A DNA stretch of 64,000 nt from Sympetrum striolatum (Eukaryota > Arthropoda > Insecta > Odonata > Libellulidae), in assembly GCA_947579665.1 (NCBI GenBank), contig OX388343.1:102739657-102803656 (forward strand), in the 5' to 3' direction. Below are positions 36,327-47,922 of this stretch, piece by piece (the stretch's first letter is position 1; the number at the start of each line of letters is the position of its first letter). The translations under genes were made by a program, and so were the position numbers. The notes beneath the pieces were generated by a model that saw only the letters and a program-made list of their open reading frames with translations, ran no database searches and was not told where the DNA came from.

Positions 36327-36441
36327 GATGAAAAATAAAAATTTGTACTTTTTCCACAGTATTTATTAAAAACAAGAAATAAGTTCCATTTATTGTTTTT
36401 AATAAATACCGTGGAAAAAGTATAAATTGTTATTTTTCATC
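36327..36441. repeat. 115-bp fold-back sequence
   Basis: Arms of about 49 bp (36327-36375 and 36393-36441) are inverse copies with a few mismatches and a 17-nt loop. The inner arm contains ACTTTTTCCAC and TATTTATTAAAAACAA. It could be a MITE, a snap-back duplication or, if transcribed, a hairpin RNA; nothing favours one of these. Confidence 0.7.
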
Positions 36442-39072
36442 AGAAAGTAATTTTTTCGATAGCTACTCCTAACGGAAGAAGAGTATTCTGAAAATGTACG
36501 GATCCATTTTCAAACATAGTTGAGGCATTTTGTTCATATGAAAATTATCAAAAAAATCGAAAAAAATCATTTCCACTTTTTCATTATAAATATTTTATCA
36601 TATTGAATGTATAAATCATCTAAGCAATGGTTGTGAAAAATTACGAAAACATTGGAACGATTAAAAAAGAAAATTGTCTTCACTTTTCATCGAATTGCTC
36701 TATCTATAACTGTTAATAGGTAATATTAAACATAAATCGTATCGTCGTACAGAATATGTGGTCCACGATCTTTCCCCTCCACCGCGTTTTATTCAGCGGA
36801 AGATATCTGAGCTAACTAGCCCCTCATCCGAGTCTTTCGTCCCCTCATCCAGGGAACCTGTTCCATCGCCAAGGGTTAACAACTAAAAGATAAGAAGACT
36901 TTAATAACCCTTCCAGGAAAACGCTAATGAATATTTCAAGAGAGAGAAGGAAACGTTACGGCGTTAAATTGGTTATGATGAGCGTGAAGGGATCGAGAAT
37001 TAGCAGGTGGAAATGGAGGAAAAGGGAGGCGGAATAATTGTTTGAGTGAAAGAGGCGAAAGAAGGATGATATGGAGTGGAGATTGAGTGGGTCGTTTGAA
37101 GAAGGTATATTTATGAAGAAAGGGAGTGTTAGAGAAGATAAGGGAGTCTCAGAAAGGAAGCCCTGGGGAGAGGGAATATTGCGTGGCAGTGAAGGACTCT
37201 CGAGCCCAAAGATAGAACCTTATTAGTTTGTTTGGAAGGAATTGGTGCAGTACAAGATGTTCGATCTTCTAGCCGTCAGAGAATTCAGCTGCTCCATTAT
37301 TTGGATCACGTTCGTCTCCAATATCCACAACGAAAGGACAAATATTGCTTTCATGTGAACGGGAACATGCTGAACAGTGCTTAAATTGACTGGAGAATGT
37401 TTTAACCGTAGAATTAGTCATTTATCCATACTCTCATTACATTTAACGAGTATTACCGTGATAAACACGAGTTGTGCTTCTTTTAAGCGGTGAATCTGGA
37501 AAATGCGTTTTTAATTACATTTGATAACACATTTTACTTTTTCGAATGTTTATTGATTATTTTCTTTGGCATAAAAGTAAAATAATTGTCGAATTATTCC
37601 ATGACGAGAAAGTGGACAACTAAGTTCATAGACTTCAGTTATTGACAACTGCCACTTATAAGTTAGCATTTATACTAAAACTTCAATTTAAACTTTCGTA
37701 GTGTTTTAAATAAAACACTTAATTATACAATATTCAGACAAAACTACGAAGATAAAAATATGAATCGCTACTGAATGGGAAAGGATATCTGGTCAATAGA
37801 ACTCAGGTGCATTCGGAAACGAAAGCAACTCCAATAATGGAAAAATTATAAACTATTCACTATAGAAGATTATCGTACCAGGCAAAATATTTAAAGTTAA
37901 AGCTTAAAATTTCGTCGCATAATGACATAAATTAAATTAATCAGCTAAAGTTAATTATGATTACAATGTAGCTGTATTTCTAACTGCCAACCCGATATTT
38001 TATAACTTTCAAGGAATAAGCGATTCGAGAACGGCTTTTCCTCCGCTTTCCCTATCCGCCATCCTTTTTCGTCCCTTCATTCGCATTCTTAGAGCGTGGG
38101 TTTGAGGAATAAACCATCCTTAAGTAGAGCTGGGCTTATTCTACCATGATTCAGGATTTTCCTCTTGGGTTGGAGCGTAAATGCAATTTGGGCATTTCAT
38201 CTTCAGCTTCGCGGGCCATTAGTCTTCTCCTCCCTTCTCAACCGATCCTTTTTTCGGTGGTCGTTCTAACGCCATGCCCTAAAATTACAGTTCTCTGAGG
38301 GAATTTTGTAGACGAACGTGAACGATTGAGGAAAACAGATCTTATCCCGTGAGCTTGGACTGGGAGGGACATCTCTTTTGGATGTTATACGTCGCTATTT
38401 AGCTCATGTATGTTACAGTGAAGGCGTGAATTCAGCAAGTACATTCTTAAATACAACTCAAAGTCGAAATCTATACTACAACTATTACATAGCTAACTCA
38501 TGAACTTATATATCTGACTCAGTAAAAGCATGCACAAAAGGAATTCTGATCATGCATCCATGTATTTATATATTTTCAAATTCTCGATAAGAGCGCTCAT
38601 TCCTACAAGTACACCAGATCCACCTGTTTTTTTTTTACTGCACCACGTCCTCTATAATTTATTACCCCAATGACGAAAATAATGCCTCACTTATAGGTTA
38701 ATAACCAAAGTTGACATTGCAAAATAACAAGTTTGATGATCAATACCAATCTAAAATCTAATTCATTCTTTTACTAAACTACCATAGTGAATGAATGCAT
38801 TCTATAGTGAGTGTATGCATTTAATAGGAACTGTATGCATTTCGAAACTGGAGTTCACACTTTTACTAAAAGCGTTCGTAAATATATATACCGACTAGCA
38901 AGTGTACTACGCTACACGCTTTTACTGTAGCATATGTACGAAAACACATATTTCCAATTCTCTGTGTTCTGAGCTTCTCGTTGCCATGTCACCCCTAAAT
39001 TCTTGATGTTTTTGTTTTATTAATTCTTAATCATTTAAGAACCTCTGATGTCCAGAGGTTGTTTTTTTCCTC
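36442..39072. other. no gene recognised
   Basis: Includes a purine-rich plus strand at about 36940-37170, a short palindrome AGTGTTTTAAATAAAACACT at about 37700, and a degenerate ~20-bp tandem repeat (TAGTGAATGAATGCATT-like units beginning at 38785, 38804 and 38825). No coding region recognised. Confidence 0.5.
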
Positions 39073-39297
39073 GCCATTTCAGACCTCCCAAAAGCATACG
39101 ACTCTGTGTGATATGCAGTACTTCTTCATAAACTTAAACACCACTTTAATATGAATGGTGATTTTCTCCCTTTATGAAAGAAATTATCTCACAGATAAAT
39201 TTTCTTTGTGGATATAATTAAATCTGGATTGTTTTCACTCTCTGCGTGTGTTAAAAGGAAGTCTCTTATGCGCATGTATTTTCGAGTGCTCACTTAA
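39073..39297 (+). pseudogene. LINE reverse transcriptase fragment, broken
   Basis: Reading one frame through stops gives AISDLPKAYDSV, stop, YAVLLHKLKHHFNMNGDFLP, stop, KKLSHR, then VDIIKSGLFSLSACVKRKSL. This parallels motif A and the following helix of non-LTR RTs (FLDLSKAYDSV-H--LL-KLK-HF---G) and the block that runs up to the S-V-QG motif, which is itself unclear. Three in-frame stops show it is dead. The flanks have no recognisable continuation, so it is a short isolated relic. Confidence 0.65.
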
Positions 39298-40659
39298 ATG
39301 CAAAGGACTACGGACTAAATTAAGAACTAGAGAAAAGACAATAACTATTATTTGTTCCTAGCTGAAATTTCCACGCCTCGCAAAACCGTTTAATAAGGTC
39401 CGAAGCAATGCTCCTTGCAAACCGCAGGGGAAGCCATCCTACTCGCCTTGGACCTGCCCTGATATATACGAGAACGGATTGAGCGCAACCAGCTTTGGTA
39501 TCAGTCCTTTCTCTTCCTTGGGGTTGAATACTTAAAAGATGGACGAGAATCTTCTCATTAAATTCTGTTTTCATTCGATTTAGAAAAAGGTCGATGAGCA
39601 CTCCGAAATTCTCACAAAACTTTGACGACATTTTGGTAACTTCTGGTCATGTTTCTATGACGGTTAATTTGCAAAACGTTTGACCCTCGAAGGATGTTAA
39701 TTTTCAAACCACTTCGTAAACTTTTCCCCCTCTACATTTTGACTGTATTTCGCTATCCTTGTTTATCCTCGTTTGCCTTTACGATTCTTCTATTTCTCTG
39801 TTCATGCCTCTTTCGCTCCTTCGTCCGTTTGGGAATTCGCGTTGGAGCGAGCGAATGGAGGAATTAATTGAATGCTCCCGTGAGTTTAAGTAGTGTATTT
39901 CCGAGGGATTAAAGAATCGGCAAAAGGATTTATTTGTTTGAGATTATCGTTTCATTCCGGAAGCGGAAATTACAGTCGCACGTTGGGTTTCCGACATGTT
40001 TAAATACGCCGATCCCATTTGTTTTTCTTTAGCTTTTTTCGATTAGCAAGGGGACGAGAGAGGGATAGGTTTGGAAGTTGCCTCCGTCTTTCAATTACAG
40101 CAAGAATCAGATTCCTGGAATAAGTAAATCACGAGGAAAAACATTGAATTTGAATTTACATGCGGTGCTTCCATCCGCCATTGAATCGATCGGCACTGCT
40201 GGTTAATGCTCTTTTTTGACTGATATATACTGATGTTCTTTTACATTATTTTCGAATAAAATATCGCATTTTATTGCATAATATTATAGGATGTTCAGAA
40301 ACATAAAAAATAAGATTTCAATACTACGAGAGGTAAAATTAATGGAATTATCCTTTGGAATCCCCCATTACCTGCCCCATATACCATCCCCCATATACCT
40401 TTAATTATCCTTACCAGCATAACTATTATATAATATTTAATTGTGGATTATTAATTACATTATAGTAGCTTATCAATCTCAATCTTTAAGGCCTCCATTA
40501 CTTAAATCGCATTTCTGAAAGCTCTTTATTTTCCGTCTACTCTTCTTCTTCTGTCTTTTCAGGTAAATTACATCCGTGGTCAACCACCAAGAAATTTACC
40601 CAACAATATTGGTCAGCAATTATGCAACTAGTGATACACCTGCTTGTATTTATTTCCAT
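39298..40659. other. no gene recognised
   Basis: A minus-strand frame of 103 codons (39320-39631) and AT-rich DNA. No domain recognised. Confidence 0.5.
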
Positions 40660-40941
40660 CTGTGTTTTCGCGGTTTTTTTTCGCTCCCCTTCTTGTGTGA
40701 GCGTTTTCCCGCACAGTGGGTTTTTCTCCGAAAGCCTTCAGCCAAGGAGTTTTTCCCCACACCCCAATTCTATTATTTTTTACCTCTTCTTTTTATTTTC
40801 TTTATATATGTATATTTATTTGTATTGATTTTCCACCTTTTTTTGTATTTAACATTAGTTATCCTTAATGGTTAGGTGTAAGAGAGCCCCTAATGGGCCT
40901 AACCTCGCCAAATAAAGAGTTTTTATTATTATTATTATTAC
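40660..40941 (+). repeat. short hairpin-tailed retroposon-like element, copy 2
   Basis: Shares with copy 1 (33747) the start CTGTGTTTTCGCGG, a C/T-rich block, a TTTTTCCCCAC segment and the 3' end: GGTTAGG at 40870 pairing with CCTAACC at 40908-40914, an inner GCCC/GGGC stem, then CGCCAAATAAAG and a (TTA)n tail at about 40926-40940. Plus-strand frames at 40576-40875 cross the left boundary and are not genes. Confidence 0.65.
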
Positions 40942-42078
40942 CTGATATTTTCAGTTAATTTACTCTTTTCAATACGTACACATTTTAATACCGTGTTAGA
41001 ATCCTGTTTCTGGATTTATGCTAGATATCTATTTTTAATTTGCCTTAACCTCGTAAGTTGCATTAATTTTGCCAATTTTGCCCCTTCATTTTATCGCCTT
41101 TTACTAATCTTAAAAGATTCCCAATTGAGTTCGTCAAATCGCTTCATTTGCGTTTAATATCGCAATAGGGGTGCAAAATCCCTCAACGAGAAATGGCTAC
41201 CATAGATTTCCGCAAGAAGACTTGTTTATCCATAGTTTCAGCGCTACCTTACTACATGATATTCGTTAATATTTTGTGTCATCGTAAGCCTTCAGTATTC
41301 TTAAAATCTCCTGCTTTTAGTACTTCGACCCTCCTCTTTATATATCTACCAAGTGTGTACCCCACTTCTTATCTTCCTCATATTTCCTCCCGAATTCCTT
41401 CATCTGCATCGATTTTTCCGCCCCCGGAATCCGCTCTGGGTCCCCATTCATATGGCGGTCGTGTTTACACACGTGACAATCGCATCCCATTTCTCCTTTC
41501 ATTTCCAGCTCGACTAAACCCACTCCAGTATCTCTCAATTTCAAATCAAGACTATGCGAACCTCAATGGTTCTCATGTTTTTGCTCAGTTGTTAAATGAT
41601 TTCATACATCCAAAAAACGATTTTCACCCGCATGGATCTCCATTACGGAAGCTCATTACGAAAAATATAAATGCATTTTCGTAAAGAGGGACAAAGGTCA
41701 CCAGGTTGTCTTGCAGCCGGTTCGCCAATGCTTCTTTCACTCTTTGGACGGAGATACACTTGTAGCCCTCTTAGCATTGTTTAAGGTGAAAAATTATATA
41801 AATTTTTATAAATTGACTTCCAAGTCTTTGGAATTTCTTTGCCGTCTTTGAGTTTAAATCCAACCTTCAGCAGCATTACAGATAGCTTTAAGAACAGTAT
41901 GGGAGTTCAGGGCTACTTGGCATATTTTTTTTATTTCTCAATTTCTAATGAAATACCAGCTGAGATTCTGGTGATTGGGGCGGGTAGCTTAACTCTTTGA
42001 CATCAAAATCAGGAAGTCACCTATTAATTAAACCTGAGTTTGGGCAACCCCGAAGACATTTTTTTCTAAAAGCTAGCA
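40942..42078. other. unassigned 163-codon ORF, otherwise nothing
   Basis: A plus-strand frame at 41193-41684 is one of the longer ones in the window. It has a hydrophobic N-terminal part, a Ser/Pro-rich middle and a more ordinary C-terminal third. I recognise no domain and there is an overlapping minus frame (41338-41544). Treat as unproven. Confidence 0.3.
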
Positions 42079-42120
42079 AATATGCCAACTAACCCCGGGT
42101 GCGGGGTTAGTTGGCATATT
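42079..42120. repeat. perfect 19-bp hairpin
   Basis: 42079-42097 and 42102-42120 are exact inverse copies with a GGTG loop; the arm contains GCCAACTAACCCCG. It is followed by an (AATC)n-like run and then another partial copy of the arm (TTAGTTGGCA at about 42135). It could be a hairpin at a transposon end or a fold-back. Confidence 0.8.
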
Positions 42121-43557
42121 AATCAATCAATCAATTAGTTGGCAAAAAATATATTATTTTAACGTAACTTGGGGAGCTTTAGGCTTTCCACTTTGCAAGT
42201 GGTTCATTCTGGGAGATTTTTAATTCTGGAGGTAAAAATTCCGGGACATTCCGGAAGATTTTTTTATTTAGGTGCCTAAAGTTCAAGAAGTCTTTCTCTC
42301 AATCAAAAATAAAAGATTAATCGAAATCAGTTCTTTGTTATTACTATGCTAACGATTTGTATTCCAACCGAATTTTTGTGGTGCTGAGTGTGGGGCGACT
42401 TGTCATGGCTATGCCAACAAGCCCCACGAGGATATCCAAAACAAGATGGATACCACACATTCCCAAACATCATGCATGCAACCACAGTAAACCACTCTTT
42501 CAAAAAACGCCCTCGGGAGCGCTACAATTTGATCCACAGGTTCACCAGTTCACCAAATTTACAATGATAAAAATTACTTTAATGTTACTAACATGAAAAA
42601 GTTTTATGCAAACAACATGTAACATTACTCTACGTTTTCAATCTATTCCATGGTGAGGTATTTCCGGGGAGACTTACATCAGCTTTCATCTACTTGAGAT
42701 GAAGACAAAGTTTTAAACTGCCGTCAAAGTTAGTTCCATTTGCTTTTATCGTTACTTCAATCTCAATTAAAACTTCTCGTTTGTTCTGTCTTCCATTCAG
42801 CCTTTTTCCTACACCTTAAATATCCTTTCCCTCTTGCCCTTTTCTCCATTTGCCAACGATTAAGCGCAAGAGGAGTCTCATTATATTTCTTCTCTTCGTT
42901 GCGTGTTAACCATTTTACTTACTTCCACCCATCTCCAGCTCTATTCTCTTTCGTTATTACATCTTCAATCGCCCTCTCGTAAGTTTCACATTCTTCTTTC
43001 ATTCATTCTCCAAGAGAGAACACTTTGTTCCGTTTTATATTCATAAAGGAGTTACTCTATAAAACGTCAATTGTTTTCAATTTAAAAAATAAAATTCTCT
43101 TCCGAGTAAACTTTCCATATAAAATTTGCCATTATTTTGAAACTCAAAAGGAGGAATCAAAATTAGCTGAGAATTTACGGCTTTGGATAAAAGAAATTAA
43201 AAATACCGCTATTTTATTACCATTTAAGAGACTTCAAAGTCTCAATCTCACCCTAATTATAGACGTTATGTTATTATTATTTCATTATTCAGTAAAATCG
43301 TGTCTAGTGTTCCGTTACATATCGAATGCTCAGTCCTTTCTCCTAACAACGTCATTTATATGTAATTGCTTAAAGATATTTTCGAATTATTCAGAAAAAA
43401 ATCTTTTTTACCGAAGTTGTTCTCAGCAAAATAGCATTTGGAAAAATACTGAAATAATGTTTAGAATAAATCATTTGCTGATTTGGCATTTAGAGGTGTG
43501 AACGTCATGTAGATTACCTTGACCTTATAGAACGAGTACCCCTTGTCCATGGCGCAG
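42121..43557. other. no gene recognised
   Basis: A 158-codon plus frame at 43025-43501 is AT-rich, hydrophobic and Lys/Ile/Phe-rich, without a recognisable domain, and is likely a chance frame. Nothing else recognised. Confidence 0.45.
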
Positions 43558-43664
43558 GACCGACCGGATTAGTGGTTAAGGCAGCCTCCCGGATAGAGGA
43601 AGATCCCGGGTTCGATTCCCGGCCCAGACAGACTTTTTTCAAGTCCGTTTTTCCTTGGGAACAA
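43558..43664 (+). repeat. tRNA-derived SINE, family 1, copy 2
   Basis: Contains GGATTAGTGGTTAAGG (A-box region), GCAGCCTCCCGG, a B box GGGTTCGATTCCCGG and the tail CAGACTTTTTTCAAGTCCG. It matches the copy at 8419 until CTTGGGA and then diverges, so this copy is truncated or differs in its 3' part. Short frames over it (43514-43789 minus and 43572-43766 plus) are artefacts. Confidence 0.75.
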
Positions 43665-44999
43665 TCTGGTATTATTGCAGAAATATTTATGTATAGTGTT
43701 ATAAACATCGCTAAAAGAGAAGCAGATCTTACTGTAAAATACGTCAATACTGTCAATGATATTTGAAGCATAAGATGTTTATGAATCAATTAAAATTTCT
43801 TGCGTCTTGTTAACTTAAGATAATACATATACATCTTAACTGATTTTCTAAATCGTTACTGAGCATCATTTTCCGATCATTCTCAGTCCATAATAATTCG
43901 CTATGTCCTCAAATAATCATATAATTTGTACTCAAATGTGTTTCTAAGAAATACCTTTTGATGCTTAGCGAGCCATGCTCTCCATCATATACACTATACG
44001 AAACATTTCCATGATTACAACTGATAAAATCACGCATTTGATGAAATTGGACGCCGCAACCCATCTCTAGCCTTTGAGAAACCATAGAAAGACTTAAAAG
44101 GAGGACGGATAGGAAAGATTGGATGGAGCGTGGACACACTTTCCCATAAATGCCGCGCCTCCCGAAAACACATCTCCATAAAGTATCATCTCATGAAAGG
44201 GACGAGGGATTCTTTCATATACGGGTGGAGGCGAAGTTCCGCTGGATGTCCTTCCCATGTCCAAACACAGTGGCGTCTTTCGAATGAAACGCCAACAGGC
44301 ATCGATCCGTTTCCCTGGACCTCCTTCCTCCCCCTCTGCGGATTCATTTGGACCCCTTTAACTTGTCTCCCATGTCGGTGGTCACATACCCGATTTGCCT
44401 CTTTGTTTGTGGCCTCGGAAGACGCCGCTTCCACAAACGCGCGGCCACCATTTTGATCGCCGTCGAAAGGTGTTTTATCGTTCGTGTTTTGTCACGCGGT
44501 TGTCAAAGGACGTTTTAACTTTTGTTGACACTTCTCCCACGAGATAGATCGTTTCGGGAGCGAGCTATAATCTAATGGTGGCGTTGTTGCATGTTCTAGC
44601 AATTTTCCTTCTTCGCGCATCGCTTTTCGGAAGAGATTCCTTTTAAAGCGACGGCTCCTTTTTGAAAAACTGGTTTTTGATATATTTGGAGTTGGTCTTT
44701 AAATGTGAAGTAGGAATTAGAGACGAGGGAAGGACGGAATTGGAGCAAGGCTCGCTGAAATGGAAAGTTTCCTCGACTCATCGCAGGATTATCCCAAACA
44801 TTCAGCGAAAGCGAATCCCACCAATTAGGTGGTAACAAATGTTCTCTGATATTTTCTTGAAAGCTTTAAAAAGGATAAAAAATTAATATTTAGTGTGATT
44901 ACTATTTGATGAATTCCATATCATAATACTATTCTCGCTTTTTCGACTTTGCAAGGCTAAAGAAGTAAGGAAAAAGCTTGGAAAGGAATCATCAAAATT

Positions 45000-45002
<3 letters not shown>
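43665..45002. other. no gene recognised; CpG-richer patch
   Basis: 44190-44800 is GC-richer with overlapping frames on both strands (44130-44456 plus and 44186-44434 minus). Nothing in the translations is recognisable. The rest is AT-rich. Confidence 0.45.

Positions 45003-45052
<50 letters not shown>
45003..45052. repeat. (TA)n microsatellite
   Basis: About 25 uninterrupted TA units immediately left of the second ~166-bp array. Confidence 0.95.
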
Positions 45053-46085
45053 GAGTAAAATGTAGCTTGCATACTGCAAGCAGATCGACAACACTAATTT
45101 TATATCGGCATCATATCGGGTCGGTCCTTAATAGAAAAAAAAAGGATTGAAATATTTCTTTAAATTCGCTGAAATTTCATCGTCTGGCAATGAACCCTGG
45201 TCTCTCTGGTGAACTTACTATGCAGCACAATAGAAGATCACTGATTCTAACTATGTGTGAAAATTCAAGCAGAAATATTTGGCTACAACTGCCTCAAAAG
45301 ACGTTTTAATTTTCACGAATGTAAATGGCTCTCTGGATTCGAACCAAGGACGATCTTGGAAATCTAAAACATGTTTCTAAAAGTTATTTATGATCTCTAT
45401 CTATATGCCAAATTTCAAGTTTCTATATTGTTGGGAAAGGTTTGAAAATAATTCCTAAAAATCGGATCAATTTCTGAATGCAGAGACACCTGGTGTCGAA
45501 GCCAGGAAATACTGTAAGCTGTGAATGCAAAGTTTGATTTGTAAGGACTGGCTTTTCTATCATGCAAAGTTTGATGTAGATAGCATGCCGGGAAGTACCT
45601 TAATTTTGTTTCCGTTATCTCCGTAAGAAATGCATTGAGAAGTGCAAATGGCCCTCTGGGATCGAACCAAGGACCATCAGCGAACATCTAAAATTTGATT
45701 ATGATATATATTCATGATATCTATCGACGTGCCGAGTTTCAAGTATCCATGTTATTGGGAAAGGATCCAAAAAAAATCTTAAAAATCGCCGCAATGCATT
45801 TTAAACGGCCGATTTTTGCACCGACCTAGCATCGAACCATGGACAAAATTCGAAGATGTCTTTTTGATTTTCGTTGGATATGCACGGCTTCTAGCGGTCC
45901 CTCGAATTTCAATTCTTTCCTTTTCCGGAAAGGGCCTCAAAAAAATTTTGGAAAATCCCCGCCATGTATTCTTATGGGGAAAATCGCGACTTTGGGTCCT
46001 TCTGGAATCGAACCCATGGCACCGAGGTTCCAAATCACATTTTTTCTGGCGGTTACACGTTATGGCCAAAACGTCGTAAAAATTT
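45051..46085. repeat. tandem array of ~166-bp units, copy 2
   Basis: Six units are marked by a B-box-like motif (consensus near GGAATCGAACCC) starting at 45186, 45335, 45492, 45658, 45828 and 46004; spacings are 149, 157, 166, 170 and 176 bp. Between motifs each unit shares a CAAATTTCAAGT-like word and a TTGGGAAAGG-like word, with AAAAATCG just before the next motif. The left 130 bp match the start of the array at 3170. The open frames on both strands (for example 45779-46069 minus and 45816-46079 plus) are inside the repeat. Divergence among units is higher than in copy 1, so this array is older or less homogenised. Confidence 0.8.
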
Positions 46086-46128
46086 CAAGTCAATCACGCT
46101 TGTGGTTTAGGCTGTGAATTAGTATCCT

Positions 46129-46189
46129 ATCTATCTATCTATATAGGTATATACATGAATGAATCCGGAGAAGCATCTATATATAATAG

Positions 46190-46271
<82 letters not shown>
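46129..46271. repeat. (CTAT)n and (TA)n microsatellites
   Basis: A CTAT run at 46129-46141, then about 40 TA units with one interruption from 46193 to 46271, just right of the array. Confidence 0.9.
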
Positions 46272-46274
<3 letters not shown>

Positions 46275-47765
46275 AAAATTTTGTAATTTTTTGTTGATAT
46301 TTGGAAACAATAACTAACAATAATTGGCTTGATTAGCCGTTATTCTATTCCCATCCTTTTTAAGGTCTATGAGGTGTTTATTAATGTGAGATTGAGACTA
46401 AAAAGTCTTATTCCAATCTAACCTTTCGTCAATGATATTAAAACGAGTAATTAGTTGGTGAATAGACAGAGGAAAAATTATGCAGTAAAAATAACCAATA
46501 ATTATCTATTAGCACTTTTATCTCTATTATAAAGAATTTTAGGTTTCCACAGTATTTTCATAATCATAATGAGGAATTAATTTATAAAATAAATATATTA
46601 CGTTCCGACTTTTAGCTTTCTCATTTATTTCAGTTCCGTTATCTTTCTTCCACTTCTAATGAAAATGAATAAGATGAAGAAATGTAGAGTAGAAGATTTT
46701 ACTCAGGCCGTTATGCCTTTAGCCAATGCAAAGTTAGTTCCTCAATGAAGACGTTCATTCGGATACCCAGGAGCGTTAGCCTTGGGTGGTTATCAAGTAT
46801 ACACAACGGATAACCCCTAAGGTGTTAATCATTCTCATTCTTGCACTTAAAAATTTCATCGGATCGCATTATCTCATTTAAATTCAAAGACTCCATTGTG
46901 CTCTGGATATCGGTATATGCTCCGGGACAAATGATTGGATCAAGATGAGTCTTAATCCGTTACTTAGTCCTATCGATCCATTGAGCTTCTCTTTAGAAAT
47001 GCCGACAGAACGGCGTCGTATCCTAGAGGGCAGTTGCAACAAGAGAAATGCTCAATATTCAGCATCTCTTACTAACCGAATGCGAATTCGAAGAGGAAGG
47101 ATATTCATAGCATTGCAGATCTTGAAGCATACCGTCAAGTTCTCTTCAAGATTCACTCGATGATTGGCAAGTTTGTGTCTGATTGATTTTTATCGGAGAT
47201 ATAAAATATGCTGATTAAAAATGCAACATATTCCTCTCCATACAATTTTAACATTAATGGTTCAATAAATTTTTTGATTACTTTTAATGAAAATTATTTC
47301 TAAGAATATCAAACAGCTGATAACAACAATTTCACTTTTGCTTAACTTCAAAGAAAATTGATAGATATAACGTCTTGCTCTTGAATCAATGTTCGAATCG
47401 CTTCAGCCCGAACGTATCGCAATTCTACAAAAACAGGAAATCTATTAAACCATTAGAGATGGAATGAAATAGTAAAATTGGGAGGAAGTAGAAAACATAA
47501 AAATAATAGGGTGAACTGTGATAACTGAGGTAAAAATGATTTTATATTTTTATATTTAAAGATTTGAATTCTATGTAATTAGTAAAGGGATATAAAGGTA
47601 AGAACAATGTTATAAAATGAAGCATAAATTATAGAACTGTCTTCACTTTCGTATCATTTTATTCAAATTTGACTAAACATTTACGTCTCTTAGGCTCGCA
47701 AATTGTTGATTTCTCCCTAAATCTCTAGATACTACTGGAAGTAAGGGAAAAACCATAGATAGATC
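46272..47765. other. no gene recognised
   Basis: AT-rich DNA with one 72-codon plus frame (46945-47163) in a less AT-rich patch. No domain recognised. Confidence 0.5.
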
Positions 47766-47908
47766 GCTCCCGGATACTCATGTATCCGGGAGCTCATGTA
47801 TCACATCGCGTTTGCCTTTGGTGAAAGCGGTCCCGGGTTCGATTCCCGGTGGGAGCCAATGTGCGAAATGACCTAAGCTGTTGAAGCACTTTTAACAATA
47901 CTACTACT
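47766..47908 (+). repeat. tRNA-derived SINE, family 2, with perfect target duplication
   Basis: The element is flanked by an exact 14-bp direct repeat (47752-47765 and 47909-47922, ACCATAGATAGATC), so both ends are fixed to the base. The body has a B box GGTTCGATTCC in a well-paired T-arm (CCCGGG...CCCGG). GGGAGC at about 47851 can pair with the first bases GCTCCC, as in an acceptor stem. The first 28 bases form a perfect hairpin (12-bp stem, TCAT loop) where a normal tRNA would have the D arm and an A box, and I see no good A box. The tail ends in (CTA)n. A related copy lies at 56635. At 143 bp it is short, and a perfect duplication implies recent insertion. Confidence 0.85.
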
Positions 47909-47922
47909 ACCATAGATAGATC

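Noticed and set aside
41193..41684. 163-codon ORF as a host gene
   Set aside because: No recognisable domain, an overlapping reverse frame and Pro/Ser-rich low complexity; left as unassigned.
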